A stretch of DNA of 64,000 bases, taken from Neoarius graeffei. Its lineage: Eukaryota; Chordata; Actinopteri; Siluriformes; Ariidae. The position numbers and the translations under genes were made by a program. Under the pieces are notes generated by a model, which was not told the DNA's origin, did not search any database, and saw only the letters and a list, made by a program, of their open reading frames with translations. Below are positions 1 through 10,695 of this stretch, piece by piece; position 1 is the first letter of the stretch; each line of letters opens with the position of its first letter. The DNA is taken from assembly GCF_027579695.1 (NCBI RefSeq), contig NC_083583.1, positions 19,754,257-19,818,256 on the forward strand, read 5' to 3'.

Positions 1-649
1 GACGTCACAGCATGGCCGCGAGCCACGGACCCAGTTTTCTTGCGCTGTGCAATTAAAAGTTGGATATTCACGTAACAACAGCTTCTTTTCACGTAATTAT
101 AACAGAAATCTAACGTTTGCCATGTTGTATAGTTTATTGAAGAAATTGCATAGAGTCATGTTCGTGTCATCAGCCCTTTAAATCAGGCTTCTAAGTGTGC
201 ACAGTGAAAGGAGGTGTTCATGGTTAATGCTGTCTATAAACAGGATGTGTATTTTGAGGGGTCATGCTTGTATGCTTGAGTGAGTCGGTAGAAATAACAG
301 TCCCACCGTATAAGCAAAAATGTTATAAATAACCTTTGTTTGAACAACACAAATGCTCAGAAACAGGAAAATGACTCTCTCAACAGAGCCGTGATGCAGC
401 TTGACTCGGGCCATGTTGCTAACTAGCGAATGTCTCAGTTAGGGCTTTTCACCATAATGGACTTGCCACATCATGAATTATATGCCATACCAGCCTCACA
501 TGGTGGGCATTCTGTTAAATACAGTCAGGTGGGAATACACAATATCCATTACTTTTCTGTTATGGAAGGCTAAGTGGGAATGAAAGTTTGTTATCGATTC
601 TGTATTGTTTTTACCTCAGACAGTTCTAGATTTCATATGTGAAAGTGTA
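1..649. other. No gene or repeat recognised
   Basis: This is AT-rich sequence without a convincing open reading frame, splice-bounded exon or repeat end. Short in-frame stretches at its right edge run into the SINE at 687 and are not genes. Confidence 0.5.
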
Positions 650-1434
650 CAACCCCAAATCAGAAAAGTTGGGACGGTATGGAAATCTCATCTCATTATC
701 TCTAGCCGCTTTATCCTGTTCTACAGGGTCACAGGCAAGCTGGAGCCTATCCCAGCTGACTATGGGCGAAAGGCGGGGTACACCCTGGACAAGTCGCCAG
801 GTCATCACAGGGCTGACACATAGACACAGACAACCATTCGCACTCACATTCACACCTACGGTCAATTTAGAGTCACCAGTTAACCTAACCTGCATGTCTT
901 TGGACTGTGGGGGAAACCGGAGCACCCGGAGGAAACCCACGCGGACACGGGGAGAACATGCAAACTCCGCACAGAAAGGCCCTCGTTGGCCACGGGGCTC
1001 GAACCCGGACCTTCTTGCTGTGAGGCGACAGCGCTAACCACTACATCACCGTGCCGCCCGGTATGGAAATGCAAATAAAAAAAAGAAAGCAGTGATTTCT
1101 AAATTTACTTTGATTTGTATTTCATTGCAGACAGCACGAACCCAAGATATTTCATGTTTTTTTCTGGTCAACTTCATTTCATTTGTTAATCTACATCCAT
1201 TCCTGCATTTCAGGCCTGCAACACATCGCCCAACAAAAAAAAAAGTTGGAACGGGGGCAATTTAGGGCTAATAATGAGGGAAAACAATTAAATAGTATTG
1301 TGATTTGAAACAGGTGATATCAAAAGGTGATTGTAATCATGATTTGGTCAAAAATCAGTATCCAGGAAAGGTCTAGACTTTGAGGAGCAAAAATGGGCCA
1401 AGGATTTCCAGTTTGTCAACAAATTATTATAACA
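650..1434 (+). mobile_element. Remnant of a Tc1/mariner-type DNA transposon, left end only
   Basis: Position 650 follows a TA dinucleotide and begins a terminal-repeat-like sequence (CAACCCCAAATCAGAAAA, then GTTGGGAC). It resembles the end of the fuller mariner-type element at 61228-62836. The remnant is non-coding, has no visible right terminal repeat, and stops where the next MITE begins. It is interrupted by the SINE at 687-1059. Confidence 0.6.
687..1059 (-). repeat. SINE-A copy 1, full length, inside the mariner remnant
   Basis: This is a tRNA-derived SINE of about 373 bp in minus orientation. Its tRNA-like head has the B-box type sequence GGTTCGAGCCC and its 3' end is the GATGAG-type tail. 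The insertion is flanked by an exact 11-bp target duplication (GGTATGGAAAT at 676-686 and 1060-1070). Open frames in both strands are repeat sequence, not genes. Confidence 0.93.
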
Positions 1435-1584
1435 TTTAAATAATATTGGCTGGCTTTTTTTTCGTGGTATATCAGATATATTCCATTCAGCTAGCACGAT
1501 ACTGAATGAGTCAAAGACGAGTTCCATATCATGCTAGCTGAATGGAATATAATAATAATAATTTAAATTTATATAGCACCTTTC

Positions 1585-1924
1585 GGGGCGGCATGGGGGT
1601 GTAGTGGTTAACAGTGTTGCCTCACAGCAAGAAGGTCCGGGTTCAAGCCCAGCGGCCAGCGAGGGCCTTTCTGTGTGGAGTTTGCATGTTCTCCCCGTGT
1701 CTGCGTGGGTTTCCTCCGGGTGCTCCGGTTTCCCCCACAGTCCAAAGACATGCAGGTTAGGCATAGGTGTGAATGTGAATGGTTGTTTGTCTCTGTGTCA
1801 GCCCTGCAATGATCTGGTGACTTGTCCAGGATGTACCCAGCCTCTCGCCCATAGTCAGCTGGGATAGGCTCCAGCTTGCCTGCGACCCTGTTGAACAGGA
1901 TAAGCGGCTACAGATAATGGATGG
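1585..1924 (+). repeat. SINE-A copy 2
   Basis: This is a somewhat diverged, shortened copy of the tRNA-derived SINE. It is flanked by an exact 12-bp target duplication (ATAGCACCTTTC at 1573-1584 and 1925-1936). Its tail reads GATGGATGG rather than GATGAGATGAG and so matches the end of the LINE at 20612-23946. Confidence 0.92.
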
Positions 1925-2065
1925 ATAGCACCTTTCTCACCATCAAGGTCACTTTACAATTAAAGGAGGAAAAAAAAAAAAAGAGTCCACCAAGTGAGGT
2001 TCAGGATGTAATTCCAGTGGTGTAGTAGCCACAGTCCCACCAGGTGCATGAAGATAAATCCCACA

Positions 2066-2290
2066 CCACCTGCATAGCCGTCGCGACACCACCAGGCAAC
2101 ATCACTCGGAACACCGTGCTATGGATCCACAAAGCAAGCACAGAAGCACCACCACACAGAGCGCTGGTATGTCCCAAACCACCTGCACAACCACTGTGAC
2201 GCCACCGAGCAACATTGCTTCGAACACCGTGCCAAGCACGAAAGCACCCACATACAGAGCACTGGATAACCACAATGTTAAAAGCAACAA
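2066..2290. repeat. Imperfect tandem duplication, about 113-bp period
   Basis: Two units start with CCACCTGCA at 2066 and 2179 and share ACACCGTGC and AGAGC(A/G)CTGG blocks. The second unit lacks about 15 bp. It lies inside the MITE at 1446-2521. I see no coding function. Confidence 0.6.
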
Positions 2291-2559
2291 GCTCACTGCA
2301 GTCCATAGTGAGGAGCACAGGCATCACCCATGGCGCACCAAGGCCTGAAGGAAACGGACGCCAAAACTGGGTCTGGAGCTACACCACAACCGGTAGACAA
2401 AACAAAAAACAAACCTCAAACTACACAAAAAAGGAAAAAAAAAAAGTGGCAGCCAAAACGCGCACGGCGTACTCTCAACTGGAAATGGAATATATCTGAT
2501 ATACCATGAAAAAAGCCAGCTAATAATAATAATTAAAATATTATTATTATTATACATAC

Positions 2560-3050
2560 ACATTCGATGAAATAATTATAGATACCTTTTGGGTGTTCAA
2601 TGCTCTTTCAAAATTCTCTCAAAATCTTCTGTATTTAACAAAGCAAACCTGGTGGCCATGTTTGTTTACAAATTGTCACAGTCGCTCGCTAGCATGGAAG
2701 TTTTATGTGTTATATGTATCTTATGGCATTTTCAATTCACTGCAACAGTTTACTGCAGGAGCCGCCGGTGAACAAAGAAATGCTTCTGCACATGCGCAAC
2801 AGAAAACTCTCATATTGAATATTCACATTAGCTCCAATGTGTGACATCATGTTGTTTTGACAACTATGCAATATCGTAAACCACATTTAACGCTCATTCT
2901 TCACTGGGTAGAGTAACGTAATACACATAGGATAAGTGACATGCTAACAATATTGAATGCTATTGAACCAGATGAATGAAACCCAGCAGAAGGGAATAGA
3001 ATACATTTTTATTCCATTGAAAAAGTGTCCTGTATGTATAATAATTAAAT
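2560..3050 (+). repeat. Interspersed repeat unit B, copy 1
   Basis: The same sequence blocks in the same order occur around 20530-20612 and 23947-24175: CTCTCAAAATCTTC, GCCATGTTTGTTTACAAATTG, GGAAGTTTTATGT, GACGTAATACA-like, and GTCCTGTATGTATAATAATT. In both places the unit follows a TTGGCTGG-type MITE and an AAT-rich run. It is non-coding. Confidence 0.7.
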
Positions 3051-3068
3051 TATATTATGCACCATAGA

Positions 3069-3449
3069 GGGGGCGGCATGGTGGTGTAGTGGTTGCGCTG
3101 TCGCCTCACAGCAAGAAGGTCCGGGTTCGAGCCCCTTGGCCGGCGAGGGCCTTTCTGTGTGGAGTTTGCATGTTCTCCCCGTGTCCGTGTGGGTTTCCTC
3201 CGGGTGCTCCGGTTTCCCCCACAGTCCAAAGACATGCAGGTTAGGGTAACTGGTGACTCTAAATTGACCGTAGGTGTGAATGTGAGTGTGAATGGTTGTC
3301 TGTGTCTATGTGTCAGCCCTGTGATGACCTGGCGACTTGTCCAGGGTGTACCCCGCCTTTCGCCCGTACTCAGCTGGGATAGGCTCCAGCTTGCCTGCGA
3401 CCCTGTAGAACAGGATAAAGCGGCTAGAGATAACAAGAATGAGATGAGG
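3069..3449 (+). repeat. SINE-A copy 3
   Basis: This is a full-length tRNA-derived SINE that ends in GAATGAGATGAG. No clear target duplication was seen. Confidence 0.9.
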
Positions 3450-3611
3450 TTTCGTAAATACATTGTCAGTAAACAGGAAGTTGTGAGACAGACCTGAAAA
3501 TGGCATCCACAGTATAGAACCCCAAGCTTAATTTTGGTCCCAAGTGGCTATGATTTGTGGTTGCTGAGAAAAAGGGTGCTTCGGACAGAGGTAAACCAGT
3601 ATATCCCCCCC

Positions 3612-3935
3612 CTTCAGAGTGGGGATATAAATATGGAATAAAAGTATTTGACGGTAAGAATGGTTTTTATTCAACAATTATCGCATTTTCCACAAATTGC
3701 TATTGTCATTGCACCAGTTTGTTTACATTCAAAGCGGAAAGGATTTTATCGGATGCTTTGTATACAGTTTTTAATTTATCGAATTTGCTAACTAAACACA
3801 CAAAATGCAGCGAAATATGGATAGAATAAAACAGTTATTCCACTCAATCTCGTCGTATATGAACAGATAGCCGACTCGGTGCTCTGTGCCTCGTCAGCTA
3901 TCAGCTCACGTACGACTTGATTTCATGGAATAACA
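3612..3935 (+). mobile_element. Element X copy a, 5'-truncated
   Basis: It retains the end of the small coding exon (residues YKYGIKVFD, splice donor GTAAGA after 3653) and a downstream intron-like stretch. Its terminal palindrome has arms around CAGTTATTCCACTCAATC and TGATTTCATGGAATAAC. The terminal TATCCACATTCACTGGAT repeat seen in other copies is decayed here. Confidence 0.65.
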
Positions 3936-4385
3936 AATGTTCAAGGGTGTTTTTTTTTTTTTTTTTTAAGTGGGGGGTGGGGATGTTAATTTCTACTGTT
4001 TCCAGGGACATAGTGGCATGTTTCACAAAAATCTCTGTTCAAGGCCACACCCATTTCTGGTTTAAATCAAAACACAAATAGAGATACGAATATCTGAAGC
4101 ATCAACAGAGACGAATAGTGACATTGCATTACACCCCCATCTTCAAGGTTTCAAATTTACACAAACTTAACTCCAGCTTGAGTTGGACAATGCAACTTTA
4201 TACTTGCAGATCTGTTGTTTTGGGAGGTAGGTTTTTTATATATATATATATATATAAAAAAAGTTATATTGAGCAACTCCTTACATATGAAACTTAACCA
4301 CAAGCTTCTAATTTAGCACTTTCATAAATTAAAGACACCAGGAAAATCAAACTGTACCAAAAAATAAATCAGTTTAAAAATGTAC
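3936..4385. other. Intergenic sequence downstream of SERF2
   Basis: It contains a T-run of about 17 near 3951 and a short TA repeat near 4240. No gene was seen. The SERF2 3' UTR probably ends near 4385. Confidence 0.5.
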
Positions 4386-4388
4386 AGT

Positions 4389-4394
4389 TTATTC
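4389..4394 (-). terminator. Candidate SERF2 polyadenylation signal
   Basis: TTTATT on the plus strand is AATAAA on the minus strand, about 500 bp past the SERF2 stop codon. The position is plausible, but no cleavage-site evidence is available. Confidence 0.4.
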
Positions 4395-4892
4395 AGGGTG
4401 TTTAATACAAAAATACAGAAACTCGAAAGTCAATTCACATGTTGACTGGCAGTCTCCCTCTTTAAAACGGCCTGCTCTGTGTCTAGTACACACTCAAAAG
4501 GTGATGTGAAATCAAAAGGAGACACAAGATGAGAAGATTAAGATTCAATCTCAAAACATTTGAACCAAGACTCATCAGTAACACAATTGCCTTCAACATG
4601 TGGTGGAACTACAGATCGATATTTTTAACCAGTTAAAAATACGATTAAACCAATTATTGTGTACTGATCATATTTGGAACAATGGGTGAATCATTACTTA
4701 ACTCAAAGATTTTCCCTCATGACAGATCTTTCAGAAGCCACATTGTAGACTATTTTCTCAGACTGATTACCAAAGTCAGTAATTGTGGTTTTTTTAGCCA
4801 TCTATAATGGTTACATCTTTTCGTGAACCGCGAGCTGTTGAAGATTGGGAACTTTCGCAAAAATGAATGCAAGTCCCAATGCGTCCTGCTGG

Positions 4893-6163
4893 TTATTTCG
4901 ATTTAGGGTCCATCTTCTCATTGGCTTTCTTCTGTTTCTGCTGCATTATCTCTGCATCCCTGAAAGGAAAAATCATTTGCGTTCAGTTTTATTATTTGCT
5001 GTAAATGTTTATCACAATCATTGGTGAAAGCTGTCTGTGTAGGACATTACCTCTGTTTGCGAGCAGCAGCAGAGAGACCATCATCCTTCCTGCCCTTGGC
5101 CTGCTCATTGTGCTTCTTGGCGTTCTTCTGTCGGGCAAGTTCACGCTGGTTTCCTCCTGCACCAGAAACGATCACATCCACCACCAGCAATTAACTCAGA
5201 TTTTACATCAACCTCCAAAAACACATCCAGCTCATCTTAAATAGCTTCAGTGCTGAAAAATACAGCTTGATCTGACCAGCTACCAGCTGCCAAAACCAGT
5301 AGACCGTCTTTACCAGCTGGTAGATTTTAAAGGAAAAAAAAAAATTCATTACTTCATAGCACAACATTAGAGTTTAAAAAAAAAAAAAAAAACCTCAAAC
5401 ACTTATTGATGAATTTATCAAGTAACAATGAAGCTGGAAAATAACTTACCAGCTGGTAAAGATGGTCTACCAGTTTGACCAAACTGGATTTTTCAGCAGG
5501 GATACCATTATGTAAACATAAATAGATATTTATTTGCATAGATTAATAACTGAACATTGTCAGAATACCGAGGTCCTTTGTATTGAGCTTGATTCAAACT
5601 ACGAGGTCACTTTTTTCACCAAAACACGATTTATCATATCAGCAGGTTTATTAATTATATAAATATCATACGCCAACGTGGCAATCAACAAGAATTCCTA
5701 AAACTAAAAAAAGTGCGCGTTTTAATGTTAAAATACACAAAAACCAGACCAAGATCATCATCAAGAAAACAATCGATAATCAGTCCTCCTCTCCAGCATG
5801 AGAAGGAATGATGAATTATTGCTGGGCTTTATTACTAGCTAGTACGTAGTGACGTGACAAGGAAACGTTACGTAAATATAACATACTGGCAGACAAACTT
5901 TATCAAAACATTTTATCGAGATAAATCATTATTCTTGGTGCTTAATAAACAACTAAACATGTTTACTTTATATCTCTGTAGTGCATTTATTAGCATCACA
6001 CTGCTCACGTCAGCTAGCTAGGCTAGTTAGCTTCAGCTAAGCTAGAGGAAAGTCATAGCAGTTCCGTATTTATACTAAGCACATGACGTGTGCCTAAATT
6101 AAATACCGAAAATATGTAAATATTTTTGATATAACAATAATCAACAAAATACCTACTGGTCAT
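4893..6163 (-). CDS. serf2: Small EDRK-rich factor 2 (three exons, complete)
   Basis: Three coding exons on the minus strand are 6157-6163, 5051-5156 and 4893-4959. Together they are 180 nt: 59 residues plus a TAA stop, the same length as mammalian SERF2. The protein begins [14 protein letters not shown], has the basic and acidic central part ending [12 protein letters not shown], and continues [15 protein letters not shown]. Exon 1 contributes only ATGACCA before a GTAGGT donor. AG acceptors and GT donors bound the other junctions and both phases fit. SERF proteins are small, highly charged and intrinsically disordered; from the literature they bind nucleic acid and speed amyloid nucleation. 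MTRGNQRE and [12 protein letters not shown] favour SERF2 over SERF1. Intron 1 (about 1 kb) shows nothing recognisable. Confidence 0.95.
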
Positions 6164-6400
6164 GACTTTCGGTGTTTTTTTTTTTTTAAATCCGGGCAAA
6201 GCGAAGCCTAACCCTTATTTTCCTCCCTAGAGCAATGGAACGCTAATAGCTTTCCTGGTTGCGCGAGCTGTAGCTGTTTGTTCCGCCTCCATGTTCTATG
6301 TGTGAGCCAATCAGCTTACACGGACTGCGCATGCGCGCCAAACAGGGGCTAAAATAACATGGCTCCTTTTTTCTATTTATAACATAAACAGACACCGGAA
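6164..6400 (-). promoter_or_regulatory. serf2: SERF2 promoter region
   Basis: The region upstream of the SERF2 start codon contains the NRF1-type palindrome TGCGCATGCGC at 6326-6336 and a CCAAT box (AGCCAATCAG) at about 6305-6314. It is richer in CpG than its surroundings. Both motifs are typical of broadly expressed genes. The exact transcription start is not known. Confidence 0.6.
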
Positions 6401-7144
6401 GTGCAGAAAGATGGACTTTGTATATTATTATCGTATAATATTGATCTTTGTATAATTTGTTTGCGTTAACTTTCTGAGTTAGTACATTTAGTCAATCTTT
6501 ATATGCTCCCATTTGGGCAAATTATCAAAAACAATCCAATTTTGTATCACTGCTATGCAGATGACACCCAAATTTATTTTGCTCTATCACCTAATGATTA
6601 TGCCCCCCTTGAATGTCTCTACCAGTGTATCGACCAAATCAACAACTGGATGTCACAAAATTTTCTCCAGCTGAACACAGATAAAACAAAAGTAATTCTA
6701 TTTGGAAAAAAAGATGAAAGACTACAGGATTACCACTATTCTTGACACAAAGGGGATTAAAACAAAAAAGAAATGGTTAAAAATCTTGATGTTTTCATTG
6801 ACAGCGAGCTAAACTTTGACAGTCACATGAAAACAATCACTAAAACGGCATTTTATCACCTAAAAAACATTTCCAAACTAAGAGGACTTATGTCAAAAAA
6901 TGATCTGGAAAAACTGATACATGCCTTCATCTCTAGTAGGGTTGATTACTGCAATGGCCTTTTCACAGGCCTGCCAAAAAAGACCATCAAACGACTTCAG
7001 CTGGTTCAAAATGCAGCGGCTAGGGTTCTCACACGAACAAAAAGAACAGAGTACATTACTCCAATTCTAAGGTCCCTTCACTGGCTTCCAGTAAGCTACA
7101 GAATTGACTTTAAAGCATTGCTGCTGGTGTACAAATCTCTAAAT

Positions 7145-8582
7145 CAGGGGTCACCAAACTACGGCCCGCGGGCCAGATCCGGCCCGCCACCCCCCTTTGA
7201 CCGGCCCCCCAGCCCCTCTGCCCCCCACCACTTGAACCGGCCCTATGAGGCAATCCCCAAAAGTGGTCATGGCCTATTTTTTTTAAATGGCTTTTTGGCA
7301 AATAATAACGTCTGCATCTTGTATTTTGTTGATTTTATCAATTAAAATTGATATTTAGTTATAAAATGAACTATTCATATTTTCCGAATTTTCGTCATAT
7401 GCTCGCGATCAAGCAGTGACAGGCAGCGCACGCACAGAGAACTGTCAGTGTTCAGGACAGCAAAATGGCTAGCGGTCAGCGAAAAGCTGACCGAGAGTGC
7501 AGAGTTTTTAAAGAACAGTGGACCACCGATTAATTTTTCGTTCGGTGTAAGGACCGTGCAGTTTATCTTGTATGTAAAGAAAGTGTGTCGGTTTTCAAAG
7601 AATATAATCTGCGTCGTCACTACAAAACCCGCCACAGAGAGTATGCTAGTTTGCGAGGGCAAACAAGAGAAGACAGGATTCGGAGGATGAAATGCGGACT
7701 GGCTGCACAACGGAATGTATTCCTTCACCAAACCCAGATCAACCAGGCTGCTGTCCGAGCTAGCTATAAGGTATACACCTACTAGCTACCCATGGAAAGC
7801 CGTTTACTGATGGGGACTTTGTTAAAGTATGCATGCTTGCTGTGGCCGAGGAGGTGTGTCCCGACAAGAAGGATGCGCTCAACGCGGTGAGTCTCTCTGC
7901 ACCTACTATGACCAGGCGAACCGAAGATTTGGGGGACAACGTGTATGACCAGCTGAATGAGAGAGCATCAGAATTCGAGTTTTTTGCTTTGGCCATGGAT
8001 GAGAGCAATGACGTGCAGGACACAGCACAACTGCTGTGATCTATTGATCTATTGCTCATATTATTATAATTTCACTGGTTTTTTTAAATGTATTTATTTT
8101 ATAGGCCTATTTATTTGACCTTTATTAAGTGCTGCATACAATTATTATTTATATTATTAATAATATCAACAGGCCTACCTACAATTTTTATAATTTTCCA
8201 CTCACCTTTGCCAGTGTCAATCACCTCAAATAGGCAGATGTTTCTTACCTTGACAGCTTTGATATTATTTTTATTAGAAAATAAATAAATGGAATATCTG
8301 TGGTATTTCAAATTAAAACAAAGTGTGAAGACTCGATTACTACTTTTGCAAACCACTAGTAAAGATAAACAAATATGTGCCAGGAATCAAGCGTTGATAT
8401 AGTAGTATGGATATAGTAGTGGGGATGGCTGTGCCAGGCTAGTAATCTCTACTACACAATGAGGCCTGCTGGTGGTAATATTTGTCTGGGTCATACAATT
8501 CTATGTGATATAGCTGACCCGACCCCCATCACAGTCAGGAACGACAATGTGGCCCCCAGAGAAAAAAGTTTGGTGACCCCTG
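7145..8582 (+). mobile_element. hAT DNA transposon, internally deleted
   Basis: The terminal inverted repeats are CAGGGGTCACCAAACTA and its complement TTTGGTGACCCCTG. The exact 8-bp target duplication CTCTAAAT lies at 7137-7144 and 8583-8590, the size expected for hAT elements. Removing the element restores the LINE reading frame across the junction. The interior carries only the first part of a transposase. Confidence 0.95.
7464..8039 (+). pseudogene. N-terminal fragment of hAT transposase (GTF2IRD2-like)
   Basis: The translation has a BED-like zinc finger region (YLVCKESVSVFKEYNLRRHYKTRH), an AVRASYKV block, and a later segment ending FFALAMDESNDVQDTAQLL. This layout matches the hAT transposase family that gave rise to GTF2IRD2. 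An early TAA, a frame change near 7780 and the abrupt end at DTAQLL show a broken gene without its catalytic part. The start ATG is chosen because it opens the recognisable N-terminus. Confidence 0.75.
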
Positions 8583-9123
8583 CTCTAAATGTTACAGGGC
8601 CCAATTACCTCTCTGATATGTTGCAGCGGCCTAACCCAATCAGATCTACCAGATCACAGCAGCAAAATTTACTATTAAAACCTGTTGTTAAAACAAAGTG
8701 TGGTGAAGCAGCTTTTAGCTACTGTGCAGTACAGCTATGGAACCAACTGCCAGAGGACATCAAAAATGCTCCTGCTGTTGGCAGCTTCAAATCTAGGTTA
8801 AAGACCAAGCTGTTCTCAGATGCTTTCTGCTAAATTATTAATATTGTCATCTCTACATGTTTTAAACTCTTTACTTTTACAGTCTCTGCATGTTTTAAAT
8901 TCTACTTAACTTTTATTCTATTTTATTCTGCTGTTTTTTTAATTGAACTTTTATTTCATTTTATTATTTTATTTCTACTATTGTTTAATATTATTATTTT
9001 TCTTCCCCATTTATTTTATGTAATTTTATTTTCTATTGCTTACTGTTTTGCTTTTACTTCTGTAAAGCACATTGAACTGCCACTGTGTATGAAATGTTCT
9101 ATATAAATAAACTTGCCTTGCCT

Positions 9124-9165
9124 TCACATTCATTATTATTATTATTATTGTTATTATTATTATAT
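9124..9165. repeat. (ATT)n microsatellite at the LINE tail
   Basis: An interrupted ATT/TTA run lies directly after the L2-like LINE tail. Confidence 0.8.
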
Positions 9166-9280
9166 ACACTAGATATAGATATTTATTCTACCCACATTCA
9201 CTGGATATGAGCAATCGCGCACTCTGATTCTCTCTACTACTAGGCTATCAGCTCATATACCATGAGTAGAGAAAAACTAA

Positions 9281-9392
9281 ATGGCAGCGCGTGTTGCTGA
9301 ACCAACCGAGGACGAAATAAAAACTCTACTCGAAAACAAAACCCCATTAGTACAAAAAAAAGCAACAAAATATAGAATAAAAGTATTTGATG
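9281..9392 (+). CDS. Small exon of element X (possible Crypton/YR-related N-terminus)
   Basis: The exon starts with ATG and reads MAARVAEPTEDEIKTLLENK, continuing to KATKYRIKVFD. It ends in phase 1 at a GTCAG donor that is GTAAG in the sister copies. Acidic residues, a short helix and an NTK/KAT-type segment resemble the N-terminal part of vertebrate proteins derived from Crypton tyrosine recombinases (KIAA1958/QRICH1/ZMYM type). That link is an inference from memory, and no recombinase domain is in the window. Related exons occur at 19357-19471 and 59500-59668. Confidence 0.4.
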
Positions 9393-9436
9393 GTCAGAAC
9401 GTATCTTTTTATTTTTCAATAATAATAATTATTCTG

Positions 9437-9820
9437 GGGCGGGGGGCGGCACGGTGGTGTAGTGGTTAGCGCTGTCACCTCACAGCAAGAAGGTCCTGGG
9501 TTCGAGCCCCGGGGCCGGCGAGGGCCCTTCTGTGCGGAGTTTGCATGTTCTCCCCGTGTCCGCGTGGGTTTCCTCCGGGTGCTCCGGTTTCCCCCACAGT
9601 CCAAAGACATGCAGGTTAGGTTAATTGGTGACTCTAAATTGACCGTAGGTGTGAATGTGAGTGTGAATGGTTGTCTGTGTCTATGTGTCAGCCCTGTGAT
9701 GACCTGGCGACTTGTCCAGGGTGTACCCCGCCTTTCGCCCATAGTCAGCTGGGATAGGCTCCAGCTTGCCTGCGACCCTGTAGAAGGATAAAGCGGCTAG
9801 AGATAATGAGATGAGATGAG
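9437..9820 (+). repeat. SINE-A copy 4
   Basis: Full-length copy, first of three in tandem, preceded by AATAATTATTCTGG and ending GATGAGATGAG. Confidence 0.9.
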
Positions 9821-9826
9821 ATTCTG

Positions 9827-10209
9827 GGGCGGCACGGTGGTGTAGTGGTTAGCGCTGTCGTCTCACAGCAAGAAGGTCCAGGTTCGAGCCCCGTGGCTGG
9901 CGAGGGCCTTTCTGTGTGGAGTTTGCATGTTCTCCCCGTGTCCGCATGGGTTTCCTCCGGGTGCTCCGGTTTCCACCACAGTCCAAAGACATGCAGGCTA
10001 GGTTAACTGGTGACTCTAAATTGACCGTAGGTGTGAATGTGAGTGTGAATGGTTGTCTGTGTCTATGTGTCAGCCCTGTGATGACCTGGCGACGTGTCCA
10101 GGGTGTACCCCGCCTTTCGCCCGTAGTCAGCTGGGATAGGCTCCAGCTTGCCTGCGACCCTGTAGAACAGGATAAAGCGGCTAGAGATAATGAGATGAGA
10201 TGAGATGAG
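9827..10209 (+). repeat. SINE-A copy 5
   Basis: Full-length copy, second of three, separated from copy 4 by a repeat of the ATTCTGG target sequence. Confidence 0.9.
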
Positions 10210-10221
10210 AATAATTATTCT

Positions 10222-10591
10222 GGGGTGGCACGGTGGTGTAGTGGTTAGCGCTGTCATCTCACAGCAAGAAGGTCCAGGTTCGAGCCCCATGGCTGGCGAG
10301 GGCCTTTCTGTGTGGAGTTTGCATGTTCTCCCTGTGTCCGCATGGGTTTCCTCCAGGTGCTCCGGTTTCCACCACAGTGCAGGTTAGGTTAACTGGTGAC
10401 TCTAAATTGACCGTAGGTGTGAATGTGAGTGTGAATGGTTGTCTGTGTCTGTGTGTCAGCCCTGTGATGGCCTGGCGACTTGTCCAGGGTGTACCCCGCC
10501 TTTCGCCCGTAGTCAGCTGGGATAGGCTCCAGCTTGCCTGCGACCCTGTAGAACAGGATAAAGTGGCTAGAGATAATGAGATGAGATGAGA
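10222..10591 (+). repeat. SINE-A copy 6
   Basis: Third of three tandem copies, again preceded by AATAATTATTCTGG. It lacks about 12 bp (the AAAGACATG part) seen in the other copies. Confidence 0.9.
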
Positions 10592-10695
10592 TGTGGATAT
10601 AATGAAACAGTTATTCCACTCAATCTGGTCATACATGGCTGATAGCCAGCTCATGAATGACTCGATTTCATGGCATAACTGTTAAATAGATATGC

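Larger units (their letters stand above)
1446..2521. mobile_element. MITE with about 35-bp terminal inverted repeats, first copy
   Basis: The left end (TTGGCTGGCTTTTTT, then GGTATATCAGATATATTCC) is the reverse complement of the right end at about 2487-2521. There is a second short inverted pair (CTAGCACGATACTGAAT type) near the left end. The interior holds SINE copy 2 and a local tandem duplication. No transposase is visible. A short relative that is nearly all stem lies at 20161-20240. Confidence 0.75.
6481..9123 (+). mobile_element. L2/CR1-like LINE, 5'-truncated, split by a hAT element
   Basis: The reverse transcriptase core YADD is at 6554-6565 (context CYADDTQIYF). A frameshift near 6744 follows, then the conserved C-terminal part DYCNGLFTGLP, LQLVQNAAARVL and LHWLPV. 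After the hAT interruption at 7145-8582 the frame continues with LWNQLPEDIKNA, RLKTKLFSDAFC and a stop at 8831-8833. The 3' end is a short non-coding tail ending CCTTGCCTTC, similar to the ACTTG-type tails of L2-family elements. The copy is broken and inactive. Confidence 0.85.
9189..10683 (+). mobile_element. Element X copy b, carrying three SINEs
   Basis: The left end is ACCCACATTCACTGGATATG. The right side has TGTGGATATAATGAAACAG followed by a decayed palindrome that ends near 10683. Between them are the promoter-like stretch, the small coding exon at 9281-9392 and a tandem run of three SINE-A copies that fill the intron-like interior. Confidence 0.7.

Noticed and set aside
639-1037. Long open frames on both strands within SINE-A copies (also at 3050-3497, 9416-10654, 39582-39990, 51174-52077)
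   Set aside because: The same protein-like strings recur in every SINE copy, on both strands. They are a property of the repeat, and the units are bounded by target duplications.
2001-2499. Overlapping open frames on both strands of about 75-108 residues
   Set aside because: They fall in the tandem duplication inside a MITE, with no recognisable domain and both strands open.
6151-6156. Donor GTATTT after ATGACCAGTAG for SERF2 exon 1
   Set aside because: It gives the wrong phase. The earlier GTAGGT donor after ATGACCA yields MTRGNQRE as in other vertebrates.
9480-9520. tRNA gene suggested by the GGTTCGAGCCC B box in the SINE heads
   Set aside because: No cloverleaf can be completed; the heads belong to SINEs.
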